64,000 nt of DNA, from positions 70,673,517 to 70,737,516 of the forward strand of contig JAYGXS010000001.1 of assembly GCA_036362985.1 (NCBI GenBank). Reading direction: 5' to 3'. Origin of the DNA: Ligula intestinalis. Taxonomy: Eukaryota > Platyhelminthes > Cestoda > Diphyllobothriidea > Diphyllobothriidae. Of the stretch, positions 1-11,015 are shown piece by piece (position 1 is the first letter of the stretch; each line of letters begins with the position of its first letter). Below the pieces are notes generated by a model. It was given only the letters and a program-made list of their open reading frames with translations. It had not been told where the DNA came from and made no database searches. Made by a program: the position numbers and the translations under genes.

Positions 1-52
1 CCATAATCACACACAAACACTTTGAGAGATTCCTCTCCTCCGAGGTGGCCCC

Positions 53-3000
53 TTACACCGTAGGCGTTTCTTTTACTTTCAGGGAAGTATTATCCGAAAG
101 CCAGGTGGTAAAAGATGTCACGCTAGTGGTGATTGCGCGTTCTGCGAGGCACTTGTCGTCACCGTTGCTTAAGACTCCATTTAGGAACCAAGGCCCTTCC
201 TTCTCTGGCTGGCAATATAGTCCGCCACCTGCGTCTCCATGGCAAGGGCTCTGAAATGTAGAGTGTTCATTTTTGTGCGCCTGCATGTAAGATAGGCACA
301 AAATGCGCAACCGACATGAACTATGAAAACAAAATTTGCAGGAACATCTCCACTGACTGAGAAATTCGGACTTTTTAAACGATTGTGCCGATAAGTGATA
401 TTATCTTGTCTTTTAAATTTGGAATTAATATATTTATATGAGGTCATCTTTATAAGCTGTTCTAGCAAGACAATTCTCGCGGAATCAGATGGATATTTCT
501 GCTACACAAACGAAGTAATATAAAGATGACAATCGTTCATGAGCATTTACCGACCGCTGGCGAAATTCATTTGTCCCCCACCGCCTTTGTTTTGGCCTTC
601 ATTTCTCGGGCACTGACAGTAGCTGTAGCAGCGAGTAGTGTAGGCACAGCTGCTCAGTTTCCGTCGGGGTCCGAGAAAGAAGGCCCGAGACAAAGGCGAA
701 GCGGGGCAAATGCGTCTTGTTAGCGGTCGCTAAACATTTCAAACGAGTGTCAAAATCTGTCAGCCTTAACCGGCAAGACAATGACCTTGTGGCTCAGTAG
801 TTATGGTGGTAGACTCAAGTCAAAAATTTGCGAGTTCCACCTTCGGGTGGTGCGCCACTTGAGACTGGATATGACTGGCTAATTAGCCAGAAATGTCCAT
901 TCCAGTCTACCTTGTCTGTGGTGGCAATACTATCTCCCCAGAGCTTAAAGTTTATATCAAGTTCTTATATGTAGCCTCTATTTTTTGACGCACGTTCTAA
1001 AGATACGAAAAGCACAGAAGGCGAAAAATCAAGCGTGGAACGGATATGTCTTCCCCGTGCTGAACAGCCCGAATCTGATAAGTTTTCATTTGCTGTGAGA
1101 AAAATTTCTAATTTCCACTTCGGAAACAGTCCTGTAAAAGATCCAAAAAGTTAGACCACAGCTGTTCATATATTCGTATATTTATTAATATCATGTTTTG
1201 TTCTTTTTTTCTATGATAAAGCTTGCTTTTTTAAACAAACATTACCCTCGCTTCGACTTCGATGCAAGTCGATTTTTCTGCAGTGAATGGAAGTCCTGCT
1301 GTTTTGCACTCCTGATTCGAGGCAACATAAACCTCAGCCTCTCTGAGCAGTCTCGAATTTCTCCATTGTTTCTCCTTACCCTGCCTTAGGACTGCACCCC
1401 AGCCAGCATAATAGCAAGACTTCTCAGGGGACAAACCCAGATCAGCACTCGGAACGCAAATGTAGTCCACTTCCTTGGCTTTTAAAAGGAGAGAAAGAGA
1501 AGCAGACGTAAATAACGAATGAAGAATCCACAAAGGACTCTTTGCATACAAAATTACCGTGCGATACCATTCTAATTTAATTCAGTATAAAATCACATTT
1601 GTGCGCAAGAACTATTTTCTCCTATACGTAAAAATTAACTCCCGAACCAATGATCACAAACAATGTTTTTTAAATAACACAATTCAACAAATACTGACCA
1701 AATAAGAAATTTACGGTAAGAATAGTTAGGGTTGACGTGATATGTTCTCGAAGTTATGTAAAAGGTGCCATTTAGAAATTACTACAGACAAATTATTACA
1801 AATTCCGCTTCAGGTTTCAGAAGCTCTGCACTTTTTGCAGCAATAACCTAACGAGTCTCCTGTGTTGGAAGACCACTATAATCTACATAGATTCACTGTA
1901 AGCGTTTATTTCTGAATCTACGATAATATTTGCGCGTTTATTACGCAATGTTTTCGAAATTCAACAGCATAATTGACTTTTAAACTAAAAATCCAAATTT
2001 TATATATTTTTTTACATTTTGTAATGGCTTTAGAAAGTTGAAGCAGAGCCACATCCACGCTTGCACCGTCGTCCTTGTCTTTGAAGTTCGGATGTACTTG
2101 AATCAAGTCTACTTCTATGGTCTGAAGGGTGTTCTCCGGTTTGGTGAATTTGTGATCACCAAGATGAGCTATGAGTGTATCTCCGGTGAGATTTGAAAAT
2201 TTGAATGTCTCTCCAGCGGTCATATTAGCACACGTAATGAGCGATCGAAGACAGCGAGCTGATGTGAGTACTAGCTTCTCGCTGATGAGGGTTCCTCCGC
2301 AAAACGGATGCTCTCCTCTGTTTTTAGACCACAGTCCTACCTGGAGAGCCAAAGAAATCAAAACTGACATGAAGTATAACAATAGCTGTATTGCAATTCT
2401 AAATAAGCTTGCAAGTATTCTTACCTCCAAAAATTGAGTTTTTTTTGATAAAAATGGTACTTTAAAGGATATGGTCAACATCTAGTTTACTGTTATTATC
2501 TAACCACTTATTTTGTTGCAGTTATTTATTTACTTTAGATTAGTTTTTGGTTTGTTATCTTACTTTATTGGTTGTAGTTTATTTAGCTTCTTTATAGTAA
2601 ACTACGGCGTATCTTCTAATGAGCTCTTACCAAGTATATTTATTGGTTAACAACAGATGCAAAATGGCGAACTTAGTGAATGTGAATTTAAATTACCAAA
2701 TAACTGGTTTACAGTGCACGAATTAATGACAAATTAAATTTAAAATGGTTTCGGCAGAAAGGACCTGAGTGTTAAATAGAAAACGAATTCTCTCTTTTAT
2801 TTCGAATTCAATTTTCAGCCGAGGCAGACACAACGAGAAGTGGTAGACGCTAAGCAGGTTTAATAGATGCTGCCTTAACCCAGCAGCCTCGACGTTCATC
2901 GCAATTGTTCTTACTCCATAGGATCATTGCTGTGCATCCGAGGCATTACGTATTGTAATTTTTCAACAGAAGTAAGCAACATTTATCACTCGGCCATAGT

Positions 3001-5167
3001 TTAACTGTCAATAGCTATATTGTTTTATTGTATGTGATTCATAAAACTGCTTACGCAAGCTGTTGGTACATTCAATAGGGGTTATCGTTTTGCATGATGA
3101 TAAACTAGTGGCAGAAGATTCATGCCCGATGCACCTTAGGCGATTTGCATCACACACGAGAATTTTATTCTCGTCGAATTTGAAAGTGTGGCTGGATTCC
3201 ATTTGTGTAGTTTGCGACTCAAGAGTTGACTTCATTTCTTCTCATAGCTGTTAATGCATGTTTGGTCATCTATGCCAAGAATAAACTTTCTCATCCTCCA
3301 AAGGGACATTTCCAGCCCGATCAGGGGTGGTAAATGAATACAAATGTTTTTTTTAGCTATGGTAGTATATGTTACGAACTTGCCAAGGGGTGCCTGGCTT
3401 TTCTCTTCAGCCCTTATTCAGCGACAAATAGGTTTAACGTGAGCAGGTAACTTACGAATGCCAAGATTTTCCTGACTTTAATTAGATTAATTCTTCCCTT
3501 ATCTCTTTTAACAGTCATTTGCTGATCAAATCCGTCTAAAATCTCATTTATTCCGCTCAATATATTTGATTCACCAACGAGGCGGAACAAAGCAACCGTA
3601 TTTGTGGTTTACGTGACCACATTCATAAAGTACCTACTTGCATGGTTAAGCGCTTTCAAGGTCATACAATCGTTACGAAAAACGAGGGTATCAGGTGACT
3701 ATCTAATTGTTACACAGCCCCTCTGTTGTAGATCTAAGTTTGGGACCAGGAGAATTAATAAGTATGGAACGGATAGCCGATTCGTTATCAAAGTTATTGC
3801 AGAAATGTTATTTTTTGGCACATTTGGTGGATTTACTTTGCCTGCAACTATGTGTTACCTCTATCCCGTGAATAATAAATGCTCATCAACCGTGCATGCC
3901 ATTTTCTAATTTTTGGTTCAAATGGAGATAAAATTCTTGCTAACTTCTTCCAATCTCATTCCCATCCTTCCTCTAGTTCGGTTTTCCTCATTCATAAGCC
4001 TATACCTTATTTGAAAATATGTTCATATTTACCTTTCATGGAAAAATAACCTTTTGCCTTAAATTAAACTTCATCCTACCCCTCCCTTATGGACCTCTAC
4101 GCTTATTTCCGACCACGTCTCGTGACCATTCCTATTTTGAAAGCCATTGACAAGTTTTGCAGATATTACAAAATTGTTGTACAATAATAATAATTCGTTT
4201 CGCGTTTGCAGTATAACTTTGCCAGAAGCACATTATACTGTGGCTACTGTTCGCTCGAAATAAATATGGGGATTTTTTAAAAATGTAGGCTTGACAGTTG
4301 ATGGTATTCAAAGTGGCCACAAAGTACTACTTCAGGTGAGCTCATTTTCAATAGACTTTGGTGTGCATTTTAATAAGTTCAAACTTTGCTTATAATCATA
4401 CACTTATAGGTGTTTCTCTTGTCTCGTGTTTCATTGAAGATATTGTTTTGTTGTCGTTTCACAATATAGTAATCTAAATTGCTAGCATATTCGCAGAAGT
4501 TAAAATACATGGAAAAACTCGTTCATTTCAATCATACTTTGTTCTTTTGGAACGAAGAAGAGTAGGGAAGCAAATCCATTTATGTCATAATGATGCAAAA
4601 TCTTAGTGTTTTAAAGCATGTGTGGTCCAGTATCGAAGTTAAGGATTCATTTTATAGATGTAACCTAACAACAACTAAGCTTATTTCTTTCAGCTAACTT
4701 CATACCCGAGAAGACATTTCGTGTTTGTATCATCATTAAAATTGGCAATGGGATGGTCAGCTAATTTATACTAAGCGGACTTAGGAACTCACAAGTAGAT
4801 ATAACATTTAACGACGTGAATAAATATATACCATAAAAAATCATTAATCGTCATAGACTTACATGCCAAGGCCAACTGTGAGGGGTTGCCTCTGTTTTTG
4901 AGTACATGGTCTCTTCTTTTGAAAGTCGCGTTACCTTTGGTTTCCCACAATCCGTCGGGAATCCGCTCAACGTAGGAATACCTGATGTAAATAATGCATT
5001 TATTTTCTCAGTGGAAAAAATGAATTCTTTCTGGTAAAGAATTTTAAAAAAATTGTAGAAGAAATGTGTTGTATAACATTGATAAAATAGTTAATATGGA
5101 TAGACCTACATGAGCCTAGAGTTGCTAACAACAGACACGTAATTACGGAAAGGAGGAACGTTTCCAT
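53..5167 (-). CDS. Secreted trypsin-family serine protease homologue (pseudoprotease), 5 exons
   Basis: Five exons read on the minus strand: 5110-5167, 4863-4981, 2016-2340, 1246-1478 and 53-250. All introns are GT-AG and the phases agree (1, 0, 1, 0), giving 310 residues and a TAA. Residues 1-20 are a signal peptide (METFLLSVITCLLLATLGSC). Then come DCGKP, EATPHSWPW, FCGGTLIS, DVALL, CYYAGWG and CHGDAGGG, which is the chymotrypsin-fold (S1) order. The triad is broken: TAAHC is TSARC (His57 to Arg88), Asp102 remains (Asp155), GDSGG is GDAGG (Ser195 to Ala252). The IVGG activation site is replaced by MYSK (45-48). Position 189 is Ser. Such proteins usually act as binding or regulatory serine protease homologues; no substrate can be named. 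An intact frame with three lost catalytic features suggests a kept non-enzymatic role, which is inference. Exon 5 could start two bases later. Introns hold a SINE-like repeat and a Penelope fragment. Confidence 0.85.
781..955 (+). repeat. tRNA-derived SINE-like repeat in the last intron of the protease gene
   Basis: The sequence starts with TGTGGCTCAGTAG, which fits a Pol III A box, and about 45 bases later has GCGAGTTCCACC, a weak B box. The body that follows (GACTGGAATGGACATTTCTGG on the minus strand) recurs in related form at 16449-16475 on the plus strand, supporting a dispersed repeat. It lies between exons 4 and 5 of the pseudoprotease gene. The B box is degenerate, so this is tentative. 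Confidence 0.35.
3008..3235 (-). pseudogene. Penelope-like element C-terminal fragment
   Basis: The minus-strand frame reads HTFKFDENKIL, then NRLRCIGHES and IECTNSLR. This matches the tail just after the GIY-YIG domain of flatworm Penelope-like polyproteins, which is also seen in this window at 38.65-38.87 kb (GHIFKFDKVEILARCDNR). Only this short tail remains, inside the 2.5-kb intron between exons 2 and 3 of the pseudoprotease gene. The remaining part of that intron (2341-3007 and 3236-4862) shows no other coding or structural feature I can support. Confidence 0.5.
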
Positions 5168-5300
5168 CTTCTCCGGTAAAATTCTGTTCAGAAAACACTC
5201 AGATTAGTTCTAAATTGTGAATACATAACTTTCTGGGGCCAATCAAGTTTGACCACGCGTGGTTATTTTTTCATGGGTACGTTGAAGAAGAGTCTGCCAT
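5168..5300 (-). promoter_or_regulatory. 5' flank of the pseudoprotease gene
   Basis: Immediately before the ATG (minus strand) there is a pyrimidine-rich stretch ending in CAG about 20 bases upstream, which could be a spliced-leader trans-splice acceptor, as used by many flatworm genes. Further up lie a CCAAT-type motif (GGCCAATC on the plus strand near 5237) and a palindrome CCACGCGTGG near 5254. No clear TATA box is seen. The regulatory reading is inference from position only. Confidence 0.25.
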
Positions 5301-5896
5301 TTTCACGCCAAAATAATAAAAGAGGAGTCATGCTGTACCCTTTGAGAAAACAGCAGCCAAAACGCAAAATAACAATGTTATTGTGATCAGAGTTCCCTTG
5401 AAGTCCTGAGACTTTCAGTCAGATGTACACGTAGTTGCGCGCGTTCATTTTTAAAATCTGAATTACGGCATCTATCGATGGTGGTAGAGTGAAAAATTAA
5501 TTTGTACTCCCTATAAGATTGCTCAAAATGCAGTAATATTTGGGTCTTATTTTGGACGCTTTCTGTCATTGTTTTATGCCAAAAGATTTATTTAGACAGG
5601 ACTTATTTGAAACTCATAAGTCGATGTTAAGAAACCGCAGTAAACGGAAACTACTGTGAGTCATGCCAGGTCCTAAATACAGTTATTGCCGATAACTTGG
5701 TTGACATTATTATAACGGTGAGTTAAGCATCGCTAGTTATATAATGATGACATCTTACGTGTGTCACCGTTGAATTATGCCCTGTTTAAATCCCCAAGAA
5801 GGAATACAATGGGAAGGGCGTAACTTTTGGATCCACCGAGAGGCGGGTTTATTGTGTACAAAACCCGGAGGAGCTTTCTCGGGTGGCTGTGGCCTC

Positions 5897-6117
5897 GCCC
5901 CGGGGCAAAGCCTCGTCATTTGGAGTGGACTAGCGTTTCCTCATGTCCGCTGTTGCAGCTCTCTGTTTCCCGCCTCGGGGCAAGCCCGGCATCGGAAGCG
6001 GTCTGGCGTCCGCTGTTCACTGTGGCTACAACTCTCTTTGTCCCGCCTCGGGGCAAACCCGGCCTTGGGAGTGGACTGGCGTCGCCATGCATCCGCTGTT
6101 GCAGTCCTCCCTGTCAG
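5897..6117 (+). repeat. Three degenerate tandem copies of a ~74-bp G+C-rich unit
   Basis: The anchor GCCTCGGGGCAA (first copy GCCCCGGGGCAA) starts at 5897, 5972 and 6045, giving periods of 75 and 73 bases. Each unit continues with a related GGAGTGGACTGGCGT-type segment and a CCGCTGTTGCAG-type segment. The block stands out from its A+T-rich surroundings. The reading frames across it (5777-6187) follow from the repeat and are not taken as a gene. Confidence 0.65.
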
Positions 6118-6189
6118 GGGTGACGCAGGGGTACATAAGAGATTGCCTGCGCGTTCTCTTGTGGCCTGGTTAGCCGCATTGGGATAACG

Positions 6190-7130
6190 TCACGCGAACA
6201 GTTGACCTTCGGGCCGTGCATACGCTCGTGTGCAAGCGTGCGTGCGTGCGGTCTAAGGTCATCTCTTGGGGGCCAGCCCAGCAAACGCTATTGAACAAAG
6301 GAAACATTGCGGTGGTCAGTGGCATGCTCGACGCCTTAGGATAGCTGACAAGGTTGCTACCATTTGGTCAGGCTACCATCCTAACAGAAATACTTCACTT
6401 TTCCCTTCGCATGATTTCATGTCCTGCCTCATCAGAAATGCTCAAATTCATTTTTTATCATAAGGCGTAAGTGAGAGCATACGTCTTTCTTAATACAAGT
6501 CTCCAAGGGTAGTAATCATAGGTATTCGTTTTACTAAGGCAACGCATTTGCTTGATTCTGAGCAAAAACCTGTTTTAGCAATTTATTGTATCCTGGAGAA
6601 GATCAATCCGGAACATTTTCTCCCACAAATAAACACGAATTTTACTTTGAAGTTTGTATGGAGACAAAATCACTGGATTTCCTAGTTGACAGACGACTAG
6701 GGGCTACTTATTAGGTTCGGACTCTTGTGTACGAACTTAATCTTGAATTTGAATAAACTGTGCTTTTAATTGTATTTTATCACGCTGCCGCGACAGGACA
6801 CTCAGATCTGCTTGGCTATCAATGTTATTTTTGGCAAACCGAAGAAAATATATTACTGCCAAAGGTTTTCTTCAGGCAATTGATTGATCATCTTTCTTTT
6901 ATCAAGTTTCCAAATTTCTCGAAATTTGTGAGTAAGGAGTCTCTTCTTTTGAAGACCGGAGATCCTGTTTTGATAGTCGGCACTTTGAATTACTCCTACT
7001 TCTCAGTTCCGGTCTTCTGCCGAGTGGATGCGAACATCGGAATACCCAGTACCACTCCTGTAGCATGTTCACATTTACATATGAACGAAATCCATATGCT
7101 TTCGTTGTCTTTGTAGGCCTCTTTTATTTA
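6190..7130. other. Interval without a recognisable gene
   Basis: After the tandem repeat there is a short GTGTGCAAGCGTGCGTGCGT stretch near 6229 and then unremarkable sequence. The open frame at 6760-7116 (+) has no recognised domain, begins with a non-ATG codon and is flanked by repeats, so it is not called a gene. Confidence 0.4.
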
Positions 7131-7137
7131 GAAGGAC

Positions 7138-7194
7138 TGTTTGGCGAGCATACGTAAGCTTTCGATAAATTCTCATCAGGGTCATAGGTAAACA
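7138..7194 (-). ncRNA. Hammerhead-ribozyme-like motif
   Basis: On the minus strand the core CTGATGAG is followed after seven bases by CGAAA. Stem III can form as AGC/GCU around an eight-base loop containing TACGTA, followed by C at the cleavage position. An outer stem I of five pairs (TGTTT with AAACA) can form, but the pairs next to the core are mismatched. Hammerheads of this kind are known in flatworm SINE-like repeats and Penelope-like elements. The weak inner stem I suggests a decayed copy. Confidence 0.45.
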
Positions 7195-7700
7195 TACGGT
7201 TAATTACGTTCCTCATTCCAGGCAAATTAGTCATGAGAATAGGGAAAGGGGGTTGCGGGTCGATAATAGGCGGCAGTGAGGACTTGTTGAAGTTGGGCCA
7301 GAGAGAAGGAGCAGAGCCAGAAAGTGCGAAAATGTCCAAAAACGCCCACTGAAATTCCGTCGATTCTGAGCACGGAAACATATATACTTTCTATGTGCAT
7401 TTTCATTAGGCCATTACATTTCTATTGGAAGGAGGGCCAAAGGCAAACATGCGGTCAGTTAAGTTTGGCATTAGTCATGGCAATAGGGTAAGAGGGTTAG
7501 GTGTCGATAATAGGCGGCATGGAGGGCTTGTTGAAGCTGAGCCAGGTGGAAGAAGAAGAAAAAAGAAGGGCATAAATGCAGGCAGTTATGGGACCATTGG
7601 CCAAGCCAAGTTCGGAGCTTGCAGGAGGTTCTTTTGCACGCACAAAAACCGGCTTCCTCCACACGATTACAGTGACTTTAGCTATCCCTACTAAACGCTG
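7138..7700 (-). repeat. Degenerate direct repeat pair, Penelope pLTR-like
   Basis: The segment at about 7222-7322 and the segment at about 7462-7560 are degenerate direct copies: both hold ATTAGTCATG, then AATAGGG, then GTCGATAATAGGCGGCA, then CTTGTTGAAG, in the same order and spacing. The left copy carries a hammerhead-like motif at its outer edge (7138-7194). Penelope-like elements often occur as partial tandem copies with such repeats, so a pLTR pair is the best guess. No RT sequence is seen inside. Confidence 0.5.
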
Positions 7701-9569
7701 ACTTGGGGTAGTTTGGTGGGACCTTATCAATTATCCGAAACGCGTTTTTGGGGTTCACACCATATCCGAAATCAACCATGCGCGCTAGTATAGGGCTGCT
7801 TATACTACTGGTTTCATCTTTTCACATCCATGTTGGCAGATATTCCCTTCTTTCCTTATATGCATGCCTATAATTGTAAACCGTTGATGACAAGCTTGAG
7901 GTAAGCAAAGACGGAGGCGATGAGGTCTACGTTCTTTGACATGGCTGCTTCCGTCAGGGCGTTGAGTAAACAGTCCCCCACGGGGTGCTCGTTGACGTGT
8001 GCGTGGACATCCGCATTCGTGGAGTGTTCAGAAGCTGGTCGTTTGTCCTGTGGCCCTTTTAGGTCCAAGGACGTACTTGGCGGTAGGCGTTCATCGGCAT
8101 GGGAGAGAACATGAGGTTGAAAATGGTAAGAGTATGCATGCAGCCTTGTTTTGCTCTGAATGCTTCCGAGTCAGGCCCGTTGTTCATGACGAGCGCCATA
8201 ATAGCGGCGTAGAGCATAGTGAGGTAGTGCAACCAGGTAATATTTTAGAAAATTAAAGGATATAATAAACTATCTAGTTTATGGAACCTGTTACTTGTAC
8301 AGTCTGCACTAGCATACACATGAATAAAATTAGGACCTTAAACCTCCAAACCTGTTTTGGCTGCCTGCCTATGTCTACAGTATAGGCACACCTGCCGGCT
8401 ATGCAACTAAGCAGTGTTGTCCTTTTTTCTATTTTCATTTTCTGTTTTTCTTCAATTATTCCTATTCATTACATATTGCGGNNNNNNNNNNTAATTTAAT
8501 AACTGTCAATTTAAACAACAGCGTGCTCTACAGTCTACTCGTAATGCTACATCTGCTTGTTCGGGTCCGTTAAAAAAGTAAGAAGGACCTTAGCCGCACT
8601 TTAAAGACTATAGTACTTTGGTGACTGTTTGGTAGGTTGCGCTATGCCAAGGATTATGCAACCTTTGGACGATTATCAAGACTGACTGCAGTAGAATCTG
8701 TGGACATACATATTTTGTACTTTTGAAATTACAGTCCAAAATATTGGTTTGATATATGCAAAGCAAAAGTAAGGAAAGTTCGACTGTAAACCTAAGATAG
8801 ACTCAAACCTAACTTAAACAAGAAAACGACATCGAAAAATCGGACTGGCAAGCTTTGCGCAAATTGACTCTAGTAGTGCCCATTGCAGACAACTTATTTA
8901 TTTTCTTGGGGAATATTTGGTTGCTTTTTATCGATTTGTCTCCTTAATTCAACTGCTTAATTTATCTTGCAATGGCTTCGTTCTGTGTAAATGTTTTTTG
9001 TTACAAAGATTTCTAAACATTCCTTGGGGTATCGTTTGTCAAAATGTTGTTTTCGGAAGTTAAATTATCTGACCGTCTGCATTTTTAGCAACAATAACTT
9101 CTTCATGAATATCGCCTTCCCCACCTATTTTCCTCACCCTGGCCGCTTTCTGTGTTTAAAAAACCCCGGCAGGACTTTAACCTTTTGTCCAAAGCCAGGA
9201 GAAAATATCTGGAGCTATTGTGAAGGCAATACAGTTTGGCAGCTACGAAACTGAGCAGAAAACAAGGGTTTTCGAAAATTCCCCTTATAAATCTGTTAAA
9301 ATGCGGACTTTTGCCAAACTTATTAAAAGGTCTCGGATAGAGTGATCGGGGCAATAGCTACTTTATGCATCAGCGGTTACTTTGATTGTAATATGAACAT
9401 TGACGGGCATATAAAGGTATTCCGGTATCAATTAAAATTTATCTCAGTGCAACTGGTGTCATATCAACTTAATGACATTCTACGGTTAAAATTGCTGGAA
9501 TGATCCCCCAACCCAGCCTCAACAGGACAAAGAAATAAGAATAACTGCATGCTCCGCCACCAAATAATA
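7701..9569. other. Interval without a recognisable gene, with assembly gap
   Basis: Ten N bases at 8482-8491 mark a gap of unknown true length. Open frames around 7868-8256 on both strands show no known domain. A CAGTAGAATC near 8692 and TTCGACTG near 8778 resemble ends of pogo-type elements, but the two do not form matching inverted repeats. Otherwise A+T-rich sequence with nothing I can name. Confidence 0.5.
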
Positions 9570-10559
9570 CAGTCGAATCCACAATTTACGCAACATTTCG
9601 ACAAAGGCGAAAAATTGATACTCTTTCGCTAATCGGTATCGACTCAGGTTGTGATATGGATTATCGTGTAGTCTATTCTGAACTTTATTCCATCATGATA
9701 GACGCGGGCTTTTTAACGAGCTTCGTTCTGACTGCCAGCAAAAAGTATCTATTTTAAAAACTGGCCAATTTAGTAGTATGACTTTTTATCATTGAGTTTG
9801 ACTGCCTTCATAAATTTAAATATGTTTTATGGAAAACACACACGAAAAAATTATTTCTTGTACTTGTTTAACAGCAAATTACGCCTTCTCTAAATTTTAT
9901 ACTCGACGAAAAGGTAGCTTTTGGTTTTAAAAAAGTTGCTTAATTGCCGAATAATTTTCTAACCTAGTGACTGCTACAGTCGAATTCAAAGTTAAAACAC
10001 TTTGCACTGCGTACATCCTGTTAAAGAAAAAGTACTTTTTCGTCTACTTTTTGAGGAAAATTCACATAGTTGTAATAAAATATGAAAAAAGATGTGAAAC
10101 ATTTTTACGCAGTAAAGGCAACCATAATATATTGGTGCATATGATGTTTTATGAATAAACACCTCACAATTGTAAAAAAGCTCAAAAGTAGCAACTTTTT
10201 ATTACAAAAAGCTTCCCTATCTTTGAGTTTTAAATTTAAAAAAGGCATGATTTGCTATCAAACAAGTACAAGAAATACTTTTTCTTGCATGTTTTCCATA
10301 AAATATATTTGAATTTATGAGGGCAGTCAAAATCATTGAGAAAAAGTCATGCTACTTAATTGGCCAGTTTGTACAAAAGATACTTTTTGCTGGCAGTCAG
10401 AACGAAGCTCGTTTAAAAGCCCGCATCCTATCATGATGGAATAAAGTTTAGAATAGACTTCACGATAATCAATATCACAACCTGAGTCGAAACCGATTAG
10501 CGAAAGAGTATCAATTTTTCGCCTATATCGAAATGTTGCATAAATTGTGACTTTTACTG
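9570..10559. mobile_element. Foldback (long inverted repeat) DNA element, pogo/Tc1-type ends, non-autonomous
   Basis: The left end begins CAGTCGAATCCACAATTTAC and the right end, read inward on the minus strand, begins CAGTAAAAGTCACAATTTAT. The arms run about 380 bases each (9570-9950 and 10190-10559) with few differences, including matching blocks at GCGAAAAATTGATACTCTTT and TTCTGACTGCCAGCAAAAAG. Both ends are flanked by TA (9568-9569 and 10560-10561), the duplication typical of Tc1/mariner/pogo transposons. The 240-base centre has no transposase; its 63-residue frame is not convincing. It would therefore need a transposase in trans. Related, more decayed copies occur at 14975, 16689, 20080 and 37215. 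Confidence 0.75.
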
Positions 10560-11015
10560 TACAGGTGCTATGACGCTTAATTCCAGGAAAGGCAAAGAAT
10601 CCTATGTTTTAACCCCAACCCCTACCTAAACACCAATTTCAGCATTTATACTAACCCGAGTTCCTCTGAAATTTAGTTCAAAGCCACTTTTTTAGTGGGT
10701 AGCTCCTGGTCCCACGTACTTGCTCACACTAGTTTTCACCTAGAAAACGTTTTACAGATCAGACATCTATAGCAAGTATTTTTCTGTGGGATATTGGTAT
10801 AAATGCGAAACTAATTTTCCTGGTTCTAAAAAAGGGTTTATTTTCAGAACGCATTTCAGGCAGCAAACGTAAAACATTTCGTAGGCATTGCTGACAGGTC
10901 CTAGCGTATCTCTACTGCCGTTTTAAATTTATATATTTCGCCTATTGCTCGATGTACTGGCCCTGAATCAAAAATGCCATGCTTACCTCAGCGACAATGG
11001 CGCCTTAACATTCTT
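10560..11015. other. Interval without a recognisable feature
   Basis: Sequence between the foldback element and the Penelope remnant. I see no coding, RNA or repeat feature here. Confidence 0.4.

Noticed and set aside
5777..6187. Open frames of 136, 98 and 76 codons on the plus strand
   Set aside because: They run through the degenerate 74-base tandem repeat in three frames at once, so they reflect repeat composition and not a gene.
6760..7116. 118-codon open frame
   Set aside because: Starts at a non-ATG codon, has no recognised domain and no splice context, and abuts Penelope-type repeats.
8692..8785. CAGTAGAATC and TTCGACTG as ends of a small pogo-type MITE
   Set aside because: Beyond the first nine bases the two ends do not match as inverted repeats, and the TA flanks are not convincing.
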